Notes: generated by a model from the sequence alone, not told the origin. Shown: positions 30,138-38,904, numbered from the stretch's first letter. The stretch: 64,000 nt of DNA from JAIBJN01 sp963825255 (GCA_963825255.1 CAWGSF010000009.1:620001-684000); one strand, 5' to 3'. A program made the numbers and translations.

Positions 30138-30275
30138 GTGCTGCTCCTAACTCTCGTACTCAGGGGCGGAGAACCCGGTTGAGCCCTCCTTGACTGCACT
30201 CAGAGGCCCGGATGTGACAGTCGAAGAGGAAAGGAGTCGGAGCCTCGACGGCTTCCGTGGGGTCCATGCGCACTG

Positions 30276-30294
30276 AGAAGTGTAGCACACTTCT
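30276..30294. promoter_or_regulatory. Operator-like palindrome AGAAGTGT-N3-ACACTTCT
   Basis: Perfect 8-base arms flank AGC in an AT-richer stretch between two divergent genes. The length and symmetry fit a dimeric repressor site. The regulator is unknown. Confidence 0.55.
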
Positions 30295-30295
30295 T

Positions 30296-30335
30296 GATAA
30301 CGTGGAGTTACTTCGCTACGTTCCTCTACGTTATC
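30296..30335. repeat. Inverted/direct repeats around the start of the 30352 gene
   Basis: GATAACGT (30296-30303) is the exact inverse of ACGTTATC (30328-30335), and TACGTT recurs at 30317-30322 and 30327-30332. These could be binding sites for a regulator of one or both divergent genes. Confidence 0.4.
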
Positions 30336-30351
30336 TAGCCAGGAGGGGCGC

Positions 30352-31002
30352 ATGTGCCCATTCTCGGTCACCTTGCAGCACGTTCCGGATCGCGAACTCG
30401 GCCCACTTCTGACCCAGCTCGCGCAGGCGGGCTTCCACAATCCGATCATCAAGCCCGACGGAGCCGAGCTCGAGGTCGCTCAAGCGGCCGCACCTGCTCG
30501 TGCGCGCACGGCGGATCTCCCGGAGGACTGGCGGCTCGTGCGGGAGCGGGAGGGCGAGTCGTATACGTGGCCGGAGGGGCGCGATCGCTACTCGCGCTAC
30601 CGCGTGTTCATGGGCGCGACGCGCGCCGAGGGCGCCGTTCAGATCGGACTCGGGGAGACGATTCGCACGAACAGATGGGGGCGCGACCGAAAGTACGTCG
30701 TCGCCTTCCTGAGCAGCGGGTCCCCGCAGCAGCCGCTGGCCGAGTTTGTCGCAGCTGACGACTACGAGGAGACACGGGAGCTCGTCGCGGTCATCCGGGG
30801 GAGCGACGGAGGGCGGCGCATGTACGGCCCCGGCGACACGCTTCCCGGCATCTACAAGACAGCTTTCCGAACCCAGATGTACAGCGAGCGGGTCATCTAT
30901 CGCGGCGTCTGGAACAAGGTTGTCGTCGTCGCGCGCGAGGACGACGTGACGACGATGCTCAACCACGCCCTGCTGCAGAGCCGTCGGCGCTACCCGACGT
31001 AG
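30352..31002 (+). CDS. Conserved-looking hypothetical protein
   Basis: The 216-residue soluble protein starts at ATG 30352 behind a strong AGGAGGGG site. It contains LLTQLAQAGFHNP, VREREGESYTWPEGRDRYSR and a basic middle segment (RTNRWGRDRKYVVAF), and ends LNHALLQSRRRYPT. I recognise no domain, and no signal peptide or membrane span is present. Its upstream region carries palindromes and repeats, and it is divergent from the ABM-like gene at 29823. The next gene (HxlR regulator) is convergent. Confidence 0.6.
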   Translation: MCPFSVTLQHVPDRELGPLLTQLAQAGFHNPIIKPDGAELEVAQAAAPARARTADLPEDWRLVREREGESYTWPEGRDRYSRYRVFMGATRAEGAVQIGLGETIRTNRWGRDRKYVVAFLSSGSPQQPLAEFVAADDYEETRELVAVIRGSDGGRRMYGPGDTLPGIYKTAFRTQMYSERVIYRGVWNKVVVVAREDDVTTMLNHALLQSRRRYPT

Positions 31003-31168
31003 GTTGAACGGTTGGCGCCTCGCTGCTCGGCCGACAACGGCGCTGGCCCGGCCGTCGAGAACAACCGCCTGATCCTGATCCCGGTCAAGACCATCGACAG
31101 GGCCGCTGTGACGTCCTGACCGAGAACGAGCGGAGTCTCTGCCTTCGACCTCGGTCCGAACTCTTCGA

Positions 31169-31793
31169 CTACGCGCCGACCGGAACCTCGATGGGCGCCG
31201 GCGCCGCGTCGATCAGCTGCTCGAGGAGGGCGCGATCTCCCTCGACGGTCACGAGATCGAGCCGCCGGTCGACGAACATGTAGTAGATGCCCTCCGGGTC
31301 GCCCTCGACGACGACGTCGGGGTCCTCGACCGGGCCCGGGCTGCGCCTCGCCGTCGACGAGGGACGCCACCTCGTCGCCGACGCGGAACTCGAAGCGGCC
31401 GGGCGGCGCGAGCGGGGCGAGGACCGTGTCGAGCGCGTTCGCGAGCCAGCCCGGGAACAGCTCGTCCCTGTCGCTGGGCGGGCCGAGCGAGCGCGCGCCC
31501 CAGAGCGCCAGCTCGCGGATGGCCGGCTTGAGGCCGCGCCCGTACTCGGTGAGCTCGTAGACGCGCGATGCGGCCGGCGGCGGCAGCGTCCGCTTCGTGA
31601 CGATGCCGTGCGTCTCGAGGTCGCGCAGCCGGGAGGCGAGGATGTTCGTGCCGATCCCGGGGAGCTGGTCGGCGAGGTCCGTGTAGCGCTTCGGGCCGTG
31701 CATCAGCTCCAGGACGACGAGCAGCGCCCATCGCTCGCCCACGAGCCCGAGGGCGTGGGCGACCGGGCAGTACAGGTCGTAGCGCTTGTGCAT
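31169..31793 (-). CDS. HxlR-family transcriptional regulator with SCP2-like C-terminus (frameshifted)
   Basis: The 207-residue protein has an HxlR winged-helix domain in residues 1-95: CPVAHALGLVGERWALLVV, LMHGPKRYTDLADQLPGIG and VYELTEYGRGLKPAI. The C-terminal 100 residues (FEFRVGDEVASLVDGE, YYMFVDRRLDLVTVEGD) look like the SCP2 sterol-carrier-type ligand-binding fold, an architecture seen in several actinobacterial HxlR proteins. One surplus base near 31333 separates the two parts. ATG 31793 lies six bases after TACAAT. It is divergent from the DHA2 exporter at 31905, so it probably represses that pump until a hydrophobic ligand binds. Confidence 0.8.
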
Positions 31794-31799
31794 GTCCGC

Positions 31800-31805
31800 A
31801 TTGTA
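31800..31805 (-). promoter_or_regulatory. Leaderless-type -10 hexamer TACAAT (minus strand)
   Basis: On the minus strand TACAAT ends six bases before the ATG at 31793. It is the closest match to consensus TATAAT among these sites. Confidence 0.6.
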
Positions 31806-31847
31806 GCGCGCCCGCTTGTCGAAGTTAAGGAAAGACTTGCGTTTTGA

Positions 31848-31866
31848 AAGTTCTCTCTGCTAACTT
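31848..31866. promoter_or_regulatory. Candidate HxlR operator AAGTT-N9-AACTT
   Basis: An interrupted dyad sits between the HxlR gene and the exporter, 39 bases before the exporter start. A second weaker dyad (AAGT-N9-ACTT) lies just upstream near 31822-31838. The assignment is by position only. Confidence 0.35.
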
Positions 31867-31904
31867 GGCAGCTATTCCTATGCAGACGAAAGGAAAGGAC
31901 TGAC

Positions 31905-33355
31905 ATGGTGGCCTCGGAACGACGCAAGTGGTTGGCGCTCGCGCTCCTCTGCGTGACGCAGTTCGTCGTCGTGCTCGACATCGCCGTCGTGAACGTCGCC
32001 CTGCCGTCGATCCAGGCCGATCTTGGCTTCTCGCAGGAGAACCTCCAGTGGGTGATCAGCGCCTACGCGCTCGTCTTCGGCGGGTTCCTGCTTCTCGGCG
32101 GTCGCCTGGCCGACATCCTCGGCCGCAGGAGCGTGTTCATGGTCGGCCTCGTCATCTTCTCCGTGGGCTCGCTCCTCTGCGGGCTCGCCTGGAGCGAGGC
32201 GTCCCTGATCGGAGCGCGCGCGCTCCAGGGTCTCGGCGCCGCGACGATCACGCCCGCCGCCCTCTCCATCCTGACCACGACGTTCAGCGAGGGCCGCGAG
32301 CGGAACATCGCGCTCGGCGCCTGGGGCGCCGTGGGCGGCTTCGGCGCCGCCGCCGGCGTCCTCATGGGCGGCATCCTCACCGACCTGCTCTCCTGGGAGT
32401 GGATCTTCTTCGTCAACGTCCCGGTCGGCATCGCGGCCTTCGCCCTCGCGCCCGTCCTGCTCCGCGAGAGCCGGGACGCGCACGGGCAGAGCCACGACAT
32501 CCCCGGTGCCGTGCTCGTGACCTCGGGCCTCCTCCTGTTCGTGCTCGGGATCACCCAGGGCCGGCAGTGGGAGTGGCTCTCGGCCAAGACGATCGGCGTC
32601 TTCGCCCTCTCGGCCATCCTTCTCGCGGGTTCGCGCTCTGGGAGCAGCGGCAGCGGGAACCGCTCGTGCCCTTCTCCATCTTCCGCCTCCAGACGCTGAC
32701 GGCGGCCAACGTGGCCGGCTTCATCATGGGCACCGCGATGTTCTCGATGTTCCTGATGCTGACCCTCTACATGCAGGAGGTCCTCGGCTTCTCGCCGCTT
32801 CGGACGGGCCTCGGCTACCTCGCCGTCGCGGGCACGGCCGTCATCTGGGCGAACGTCGCAGCCCAGGTCGTGAACCGGATCGGGGTCAAGCCCGCGCTGA
32901 TCTTCGGCATGAGCATGCTCACCGCCGGCCTCCTCTACTTCACCCAGGTCTCCGTGGGCGGTTCCTACTGGGCCGACCTCTTCCCCGGCTTCCTCATCCT
33001 CGGGGTCGCGATCCCGTTCGCGTTCGTCCCGATCACGATCGCGGCTCTCGCCGGGACGAAGCCGCAGGAGGCCGGGCTGGCCTCGGGTCTCATCAACACC
33101 TCGCAGCAGATCGGCGGCGCGGTCGGCATCGCGATCCTCTCGACGATCGCCGTCTCGACGACCGACGATGCCGTTGCCGGGGGAACCGCGGTGCCCACCG
33201 CGCTCACCGACGGCTTCGTGAACGCCTTCTGGGCCGGAGCGGCGATCGCCTTCGCCGGCGTCCTCGTCTCGATCTTCATGGTGCGAGGGCGTGACCTCCG
33301 GCCGCAGGAGGCGCCTATCGGAGAGCCGGCCCTCGAGATGCAGCAAGCCGCCTAG
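31905..33355 (+). CDS. MFS drug-export permease, DHA2 family (frameshifted)
   Basis: Read through a missing G near 32629 this is a 483-residue, 14-span proton-coupled exporter of the EmrB/QacA type. Span one carries LDIAVVNVALPSIQADL, motif A is GGRLADILGRRSVF near residue 66, and motif C is GAAAGVLMGGIL. The second half contains PLVPFSIFRLQTL and GLINTSQQIGGAVGIAI. An AAAGGAAAGGA ribosome site precedes ATG 31905. It forms a divergent pair with the HxlR-SCP2 regulator and ends just before a 30-base palindromic terminator. Confidence 0.9.
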
Positions 33356-33376
33356 CCGCGGCGAGCTCGGGGCAGG

Positions 33377-33406
33377 AGATGGCCGGCTCGTACGAGCCGG
33401 CCATCT
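33377..33406. terminator. Bidirectional palindromic terminator
   Basis: A perfect 30-base palindrome (arms AGATGGCCGGCTCGT) lies between the exporter (stop 33355) and the convergent gene ending at 33446. Its symmetry allows it to act on both strands. Confidence 0.75.
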
Positions 33407-33445
33407 GCGTTTCCGGGGATGGCCGTGGCTCCCGCTCCGTGCTCC

Positions 33446-35218
33446 TCAGCGATCGCTCGGCTGCCCGGTGAAACCGCGCTCGGCGACCAGGGCTTCGTGG
33501 CCGCTCGGTTGGTCGGTCCCTTGCGACGTGGAGGTCGTGGCGCGAAGCTCTGCGAGCAGGTCGTCGATGATCTTGTCGACGCCAAGAGCACGCCGCCGGG
33601 CCGACCGGTACAGGTCGACGAGGGGCTCGTTCCACGGCGCAGGCTCGTTGTCCTGAGACCACTCGGACGCGAGAGTGTCGACCTTGTCCTTCTTCGAGTT
33701 GAAGAGGACGAGCTCGTACGGAGGCTCGCCGTCCCGCTCCCGGCTTCGAACGTCGACGCCCCCGCTCGCGCTTCTGTAGCGGAACGAGGTCTCCTCACGC
33801 GCACTCCAGTCGACCTGCCCTGCTCCGGTCGCTTCCGCCAAGTCAGTGCACAGCCGGATCAGTGGTGCGTGGACGCCTGCCTCCATGGTGCTCTCCTCTC
33901 GGGTCGTCTCTTCCTGCGAATGCATTATGGGCGTGCCGGCGATCAAACTGGCGATATCGAACGGGTCCCGCGTGTCGGAGGACGGTCCGAAGCGGGGCTC
34001 GCGGGCACCGGTCTCGAAGTCGGCCGGGCGGTCGCCGAAGTAGGTGGCCAACCCCTCCTCGAGCGCCGCCGGCGCGACGCGGTCGAGCATGGCCCCCATC
34101 TCGACTGCCTCGTCGGCAAGTGCCTTCCTGGATCGCTGATCCGTTTCGGCCTCCTCGGCCAGCTTGTGAAGCGTGAGCAGCGCGAACACGAGATCGCCGT
34201 CGGAGGCTCCCCGAAGCCGCCTGCGAAGCTCCTGGTGGCGGGGGTCCTCTCCTTGCAGCCGCTGGACATCGCCGGCGGCTGCCTGCTGAAGCTCCTCGGG
34301 CGCGAACCGGTCGAGTGCGACGGCGAGCACGACGCCTTCGATGTCCACCCATTTCCGCCCGGCCGGCGTCGTCGTCGTCTCGCGGGTCCGGCCGTGGAGC
34401 GCGAGCATAGACCCAACGAGCGCGCCATCCGGAACCGTCGCGGGCGTCTCGTCGGCGCCGTCGGCGACGACGTCGGGCACCTCCTCCGACACTGGCGCGG
34501 GACTGTCGGTCTCGTCGTCGGTGGCGGGCTTCGACCGCAGGTGGAACGAGCGCCGGAAGGCGAGCGCACTGATCACGACAAGCGCCAGCGCCCCGACTCC
34601 GGCCCTTCCGACCCAGACGAGCCCAGGGGACGCGGACGCGCTCACGTCGGCCACACTTGTCTGACCCGCGGCGCGAGCTGCGGCGAGGAACGACGCCATC
34701 CCACCTTCGGGCTCGGCCGGGTCTGCGGGCGGGGCGCGTGTCGCGGCCGATCGGTTGGTGCCGTCTCGCCTGGCCCTCCTTGCCGGCGCTGCTCCGTTCG
34801 GGCTGGCGAGAGAGGCTCCGGCGAGGGACGGGGTCCACGAGTAGTAGGGAGACCAGAAGGCCTGCGGCGCGGCAGCAGGCGGCCCCGACGGGCTACCTGA
34901 ATGCAACCCCGGTGACGATCCGCCTCCAGGCGGGCTGGGCGGCGGGCCCGGGGGTGGCCCTGACGGTGGTGGAGGGTCTGTGGGAGGGGGCGGAGGCTCC
35001 GTCGGCGGCGGCGGCGGTTCGGCAGGGGGCGGTGGAGGCTCTGTGGGAGGAGGCGGTGGATCCGGGGGCGGGGGCGGGGGATCCGGGGGAGGCGGAGGCT
35101 CATCGGGAGGCGTCTGCGCGAGCGCACCCGACAGATGCTGGCCCGCGGGAATCCCTGCGTCAAGCACGAGAAGGGCGAGCACGCAAAGGACCAGCCGGAT
35201 GGGGCGGCTCATGAGCAT
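33446..35218 (-). CDS. Membrane protein with signal peptide and extracellular proline-rich repeat region
   Basis: The 590-residue protein starts MLMSRPIRLVLCVLALLVLD, a signal peptide ending near ALAQ (residue 35). A region of about 65 residues follows, made of PPPPPTEPP/PPPPPDPP-type units and ending in a PPGPPPSPPGGG segment. A Ser/Ala-rich stretch leads to one membrane span (WVGRAGVGALALVVISALAF, about residue 200). About 370 mainly charged residues then lie on the other side (RKWVDIEGVVLAVALDRF, GDLVFALLTLHKLAEEAE, YRSARRRALGVDKIIDDLL). I recognise no domain in the C-terminal part. The plus-strand DNA opposite the proline repeats is very G-rich. Function is unknown; a cell-surface to cytoplasm connector is possible. 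Confidence 0.7.
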   Translation of the reverse strand: MLMSRPIRLVLCVLALLVLDAGIPAGQHLSGALAQTPPDEPPPPPDPPPPPPDPPPPPTEPPPPPAEPPPPPTEPPPPPTDPPPPSGPPPGPPPSPPGGGSSPGLHSGSPSGPPAAAPQAFWSPYYSWTPSLAGASLASPNGAAPARRARRDGTNRSAATRAPPADPAEPEGGMASFLAAARAAGQTSVADVSASASPGLVWVGRAGVGALALVVISALAFRRSFHLRSKPATDDETDSPAPVSEEVPDVVADGADETPATVPDGALVGSMLALHGRTRETTTTPAGRKWVDIEGVVLAVALDRFAPEELQQAAAGDVQRLQGEDPRHQELRRRLRGASDGDLVFALLTLHKLAEEAETDQRSRKALADEAVEMGAMLDRVAPAALEEGLATYFGDRPADFETGAREPRFGPSSDTRDPFDIASLIAGTPIMHSQEETTREESTMEAGVHAPLIRLCTDLAEATGAGQVDWSAREETSFRYRSASGGVDVRSRERDGEPPYELVLFNSKKDKVDTLASEWSQDNEPAPWNEPLVDLYRSARRRALGVDKIIDDLLAELRATTSTSQGTDQPSGHEALVAERGFTGQPSDR

Positions 35219-35395
35219 CCGTCGGCCGACCCCAGTTGATTCCCTCGTGACTTGACGGCCGGCAGGCAGTCTGCGGTTCGTGCCGAGCCTCCGAACTCTC
35301 GAGCGGCTCGACGATCGTAGGCGAGTTCTCCCCCTCGGGCAAATGACACCCGGACGATGCCTCATGCTTGACGGGTACCAGGCGCGTGGTGGAGG

Positions 35396-35746
35396 ATGGA
35401 CGCCGCTTTGGGACCAGGGGCTCTCACGGGACAGCGCGCCCGCGCGAGGGGGGCGATCGTTCTTCTCGCCGTCATCGTCGCGGGCGCCGTTGCGTCGGAG
35501 GCAGCTGCCCACCACGCCGTCATCACGCAGGCCCGCTACTGCGGCAACCCCGTGAACAAGGTCTTCGTCACGGCCTCGGCGTGGGAGGGGCACGGACCGA
35601 TCGGCACGCCGAGGTGGAAGAAGTCGCGAACGAACGCCGACGTCGGGATTCTGGGCCGGCGTCGGTCCCCTCCACCCAACCTTCCGATGGCCGGTGCCTT
35701 CAGCGAGGCCAACGGGTTCTTCTTCAAGACTCAGATCTCGATGTGA
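35396..35746 (+). CDS. Secreted protein, N-terminal part of a probable longer gene
   Basis: The visible frame encodes 116 residues with a signal peptide (RGAIVLLAVIVAGAVASEAAA-HH region, with cleavage near residue 40) and a mature segment starting HHAVITQARYCGNPVNK. It stops shortly before the calcium-binding-repeat frame at 35825, which lies in the same reading frame. The 80 bases between encode a plausible link (TTSRCTVAARANVQWGDG) in a shifted frame. I think this is one secreted gene split by two indels, with a missing base near 35720 and a surplus base near 35800. If that is wrong, it is a short secreted protein of unknown function. Confidence 0.55.
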   Translation: MDAALGPGALTGQRARARGAIVLLAVIVAGAVASEAAAHHAVITQARYCGNPVNKVFVTASAWEGHGPIGTPRWKKSRTNADVGILGRRRSPPPNLPMAGAFSEANGFFFKTQISM

Positions 35747-35824
35747 CTACGTCCCGGTGCACCGTCGCGGCGAGGGCGAACGTCCAGTGGGGCGACGGGC
35801 GTCGTAGGGGCGAGGCGACGTCAC

Positions 35825-36271
35825 GTGACCCTCAACCCGATGACCTGCTCGGGCCCCCGCGATCGCTTCGTCCGGGTGAACGGCAAGCGGCTGAAGTGCA
35901 CCGTCGTCGGCAACCGTCGGGCCAACACCTTGAGCGGGACGCCCGGTCGAGACGTCATCTGCGGCTTCGGGGGCCGTGACCGGCTCTGGGCGGGGAAGGG
36001 CAACGACGTCGTCGTCGCCGGCGCCGGGGCCGATCTCCTGCTCGGGGTCGCCGGACGCGACTTCCTCCTCGGCGGCGCGAAGTCGGACGAGCTCGAAGGC
36101 GGTGGCGGTCGCGACAGGCTCTCCGGAGGGCGCGGGCCGGACACGCTCCTGGCACGAGACGGCCTGCGCGACAAGGTGTCCGGCGGCGCGCAGCACGACC
36201 GGGCGCAGATCGACTGCGACCGCGACCGCAGGATCTCGATCGAGGGCACGTTCGCCCCGCCGTGCGGATAG
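35825..36271 (+). CDS. RTX-like calcium-binding repeat protein, C-terminal part
   Basis: This 148-residue segment contains a TCSGPRDRFVRVNGKRLKC lead-in and then glycine/aspartate repeats of the hemolysin-type: TLSGTPGRDVICGFGGRDRL, GKGNDVVVAGAGADLLLG, GGGGRDRLSGGRGPDTLL. These bind calcium and form a parallel beta-roll in secreted proteins. It ends CDRDRRISIEGTFAPPCG. Cysteine-rich cap sequences of this kind are common in exported proteins of Thermoleophilia-like actinobacteria. A GTG at 35825 could start it, but it lacks a signal peptide and is probably the C-terminus of the gene at 35396. Confidence 0.65.
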   Translation: MTLNPMTCSGPRDRFVRVNGKRLKCTVVGNRRANTLSGTPGRDVICGFGGRDRLWAGKGNDVVVAGAGADLLLGVAGRDFLLGGAKSDELEGGGGRDRLSGGRGPDTLLARDGLRDKVSGGAQHDRAQIDCDRDRRISIEGTFAPPCG

Positions 36272-36382
36272 ACGGCCCTGTCGTCTGACGCTCGGTAGAC
36301 GATGCCGGGAAGCCCCGCCCGGAGCGCTTGAGGTTTCCGGTCGGTCTGCCGAAGCACCGAGCGTCGGGTCGGACCACGTGGC

Positions 36383-37051
36383 ATGAAGAAACGCTCTCCC
36401 ACAGCTCAGCGGATGCACGTCGCGAGCGTCCTGGCCGTTGTGCTCCCGTTCCTGTGGGCTGCAAGCGCCGCCTCCGGCGCCACAACCGGGAGCATCGTCC
36501 TCCACAACAAGACGTTCCGCTGCGGGAGCTACTCCCAGCCCCTCCGGCTCACCCTCCTGAAGGTCACCATGCGGCGCCGGAGCGGTGGTGATGCGATCGG
36601 TCTCAACCGGGGTAACTGCCGCGGGTCGATCGAGCGCATCGAGGTGAAGACGTGGGCCGAGGACGGCGTCAAGGTCGGCCCCAGTGCGCACGACCTCCAC
36701 ATCGGAGGCGGCATCATCCGCTGCTTCCGGCATCGGAGGGGCGTCCACCAGGACGCCATCCAGGTGATGGGTGGTCGGCACATCACCTTCGAGGGCGTGT
36801 TCACCCGCTGCGGCAGCTCCAACCACTCCTCCTTCTTCGTCAACCGCGGCCTCGAGAAGCGAAGCACCCCGCGGGGAATCGTCTGCAGCGACTGCAACCT
36901 CCGGGGCGGCGGTACGACCGTGCACATCGGCAGGGCGATTCGTTCGGGCGTCGTCGACTCCGTCGTCTATGCCGGGAGGCACGCCGCCTTCCGCGGCAAC
37001 CGGCGGACGGACCTCTGGAGGAACAACACCGTCATCCCGTACGGGGACTGA
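36383..37051 (+). CDS. Secreted right-handed beta-helix protein
   Basis: The 222-residue protein starts with a signal peptide (MKKRSPTAQRMHVASVLAVV, cleavage near residue 33, ASGATT). The rest has short repeating beta-turn units with conserved Ile/Val/Gly (GSIERIEVKTWAEDGVKV, HDLHIGGGIIRCFRHR, HQDAIQVMGGRHITFEGV), as in parallel beta-helix proteins (pectate lyase or epimerase-like). Eight cysteines suggest disulfides. It resembles the region around residues 130-260 of the beta-helix protein at 44673. It stands at the left border of the polysaccharide locus and may bind or modify the polymer. Confidence 0.7.
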   Translation: MKKRSPTAQRMHVASVLAVVLPFLWAASAASGATTGSIVLHNKTFRCGSYSQPLRLTLLKVTMRRRSGGDAIGLNRGNCRGSIERIEVKTWAEDGVKVGPSAHDLHIGGGIIRCFRHRRGVHQDAIQVMGGRHITFEGVFTRCGSSNHSSFFVNRGLEKRSTPRGIVCSDCNLRGGGTTVHIGRAIRSGVVDSVVYAGRHAAFRGNRRTDLWRNNTVIPYGD

Positions 37052-37128
37052 CGGACCGTCCGTCCACCGGTCGGCAGCCCTGCGCAGCCGAGTCCTGTTC
37101 CAGTCTTGTTCCGGCCACATCCGGCCGC

Positions 37129-37134
37129 TAGGGT
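37129..37134 (+). promoter_or_regulatory. -10 hexamer TAGGGT before rfbF
   Basis: TAGGGT ends 12 bases before ATG 37147; no Shine-Dalgarno site is present. Confidence 0.35.
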
Positions 37135-37146
37135 TTCGGGACTCCG

Positions 37147-37922
37147 ATGAATGCGGTGATCCTCGCCGGAGGTTACGGGACGCGAATCTCTGAGGAGAGC
37201 GCCGTCCGGCCAAAGCCGATGGTCGAGATCGGCGGGAGGCCGATTCTCTGGCACATCATGAAGATCTATTCCGCCCATGGCGTCAACGATTTCGTCATTT
37301 GCTGCGGCTACAAGGGCTACATGATCAAGGAGTATTTCGCGAACTATTTCGTTCACGTCACCGATTGACATTCGATCTGCGAACTCGCGAGACGACCACC
37401 CACTCGCAACGCGGTCGAGCCGTGGAGCGTGACGCTGGTCGACACCGGCGAGGACACGATGACCGGCGGTCGCCTCAAGCGCGTGCGCGAGTTTCTCGGC
37501 GACGAGACGTTCTGCTTCACGTACGGGGACTGCGTGGCGGATGTGAACATCCGGGAGCTCGTCGCGTTCCACCAGAGAGCAGGGGGCGCTGGCGACGCTG
37601 ACCGCCGTCCAGCCGCCGGGACGTTTCGGCGCGCTCGTCGCTCGAGAAGGAGCAGACGAGGATCACGACGTTCACGAGAAGCCCCGCGGCGAAGGTGCCT
37701 GGGTCAACGGCGGCTTCTTCGTGCTCGAGCCGGAGGCGATCGACTACATCGAGGGCGACGCGACGAGCTGGGAGCGGGAGCCGCTGGAGCGCCTCGCGGA
37801 GGACGGGCAGCCTCGCCGCGTTCAAGCACGAGGGCTTCTGGCAGCCGATGGACACGCTGCGGGACAAGATGGTCCTCGAGGAGATGTGGAGCTCGGGATC
37901 GCCGCCCTGGAAGGTGTGGTGA
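37147..37922 (+). CDS. rfbF: Glucose-1-phosphate cytidylyltransferase (several frameshifts)
   Basis: This enzyme of about 257 residues makes CDP-glucose from CTP and glucose 1-phosphate. The nucleotide-binding start NAVILAGGYGTRISEES and the following RPKPMVEIGGRPILWHIMK are diagnostic. Later segments are DTGEDTMTGGRLKRVREFLG, FCFTYGDCVADVNI, GGFFVLEPEAIDYIEGD and HEGFWQPMDTLRDK. The frame breaks near 37366 (base missing), 37407, 37588 and 37812 (bases surplus). Its TGA overlaps the GTG of the next gene. CDP-glucose is normally used by RfbG; no CDP-glucose 4,6-dehydratase is recognisable here, but the SDR at 38905 might replace it. Confidence 0.85.
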
Positions 37923-38878
37923 CCGCCCCGCTCGTCACGGTGATCACGCCGGTGTTCAACACCGAGGCGTATCTCCCGGACTGCATCGAGAGCGTCCTCG
38001 AGCAGGACTACGAGAACTGGGAGTACGTCGTCGTCGACAACAGGAGCACGGACGGGACGCTCGAGATCGCCCGTGAATACGCGGCGAAGGACGCGCGCGT
38101 CCGGGTGGTCGAGCACGACGTGCACCTGGCGATGCTCGCCAACTGGAATCGCGCGCTTCGCGAGCTCTCGCCGGCGAGCGCCTACTGCAAGGTGCTCCAC
38201 GCGGACGACTGGCTCTACCCCGAGTGCCTTGCGCGGATGGTGGACGTCGGCGAGCGCAACTCCACGGCCGGGATCGTCGGCGCCTACCGGCTGGAGGAGA
38301 ACCGGGTGAACCTCGACGGGCTGCCGTACTGGGTCGAGCTCGCCCGCGGGCGCGACATCGGTCGGTACTCCCTCCTCGGCGGCCGCTACCTCTTCGGGTC
38401 GCCGACGGCGCTGCTGATCCGCTCCCACCTCATCCGCGCGCGCGCCGCGTTCTACAACGAGGGCAACCTCCACGCCGACACCGAGGTGTGCTTCGACCTC
38501 CTCCGCGAGACGGACTTCGGGTTCGTCCATCAGGTGCTGACGTTCACGCGCAGGCACAACGAGGCCGCGACGACGTTCGCGAACCGGACGAAGACGCACG
38601 CTCCCAGCAAGCTCCTCGTCCTCCTCAAGTACGGCGACTACTACCTCGACGAGGCCGAGTTCGAGAAAGCGCTCGGAAAATTGACACGCCACTATTCGCG
38701 CTCTCTGCTCAAGGGGACGCTGCAGCTCAAGCTGATAAACGATCAGGAATTTCGGGAGTACCATCGAGCGATGATCAGGCAGCTCTCCGAGCAGATCGAG
38801 GCGAAGGCCGACGGCCACCACGGCCTGACCTTCACCGCAGCCCGAACGGTGCTCTCGGGGCTCGCGAAGGCGGTGTAG
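37919..38878 (+). CDS. Family 2 glycosyltransferase
   Basis: This 319-residue enzyme has the GT2 fold: PLVTVITPVFNTEAYLPDCI at the N-terminus, VVVDNRSTDGTLEI, and the DXD-like HADDWLYPECL near residue 105. The C-terminal part is helical with no membrane span. It transfers a sugar from a nucleotide donor to an acceptor of the polysaccharide repeat unit. The GTG start 37919 overlaps the rfbF stop (GTGA). It is one of the few genes in 37-42 kb without frameshifts. Confidence 0.88.
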   Translation: MTAPLVTVITPVFNTEAYLPDCIESVLEQDYENWEYVVVDNRSTDGTLEIAREYAAKDARVRVVEHDVHLAMLANWNRALRELSPASAYCKVLHADDWLYPECLARMVDVGERNSTAGIVGAYRLEENRVNLDGLPYWVELARGRDIGRYSLLGGRYLFGSPTALLIRSHLIRARAAFYNEGNLHADTEVCFDLLRETDFGFVHQVLTFTRRHNEAATTFANRTKTHAPSKLLVLLKYGDYYLDEAEFEKALGKLTRHYSRSLLKGTLQLKLINDQEFREYHRAMIRQLSEQIEAKADGHHGLTFTAARTVLSGLAKAV

Positions 38879-38904
38879 GCGATGCGGCCGGCACCCGAGC
38901 GGCG

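Noticed and set aside
31003..31168. A possible small gene between 30352-31002 and the HxlR regulator
   Set aside because: No ribosome site, no convincing start and no conserved-looking translation in either strand; I see only the convergent gap.
34970..35110. Possible CRISPR or tandem-repeat array at the G-rich repeats
   Set aside because: Units are short, of varying length and encode proline-rich protein; there are no fixed repeats with unique spacers.
34970..35260. A glycine-rich plus-strand frame opposite the proline-rich repeat
   Set aside because: It is the reverse complement of the proline codons and has no signal peptide or start signal of its own; the minus-strand gene has a clear signal peptide.
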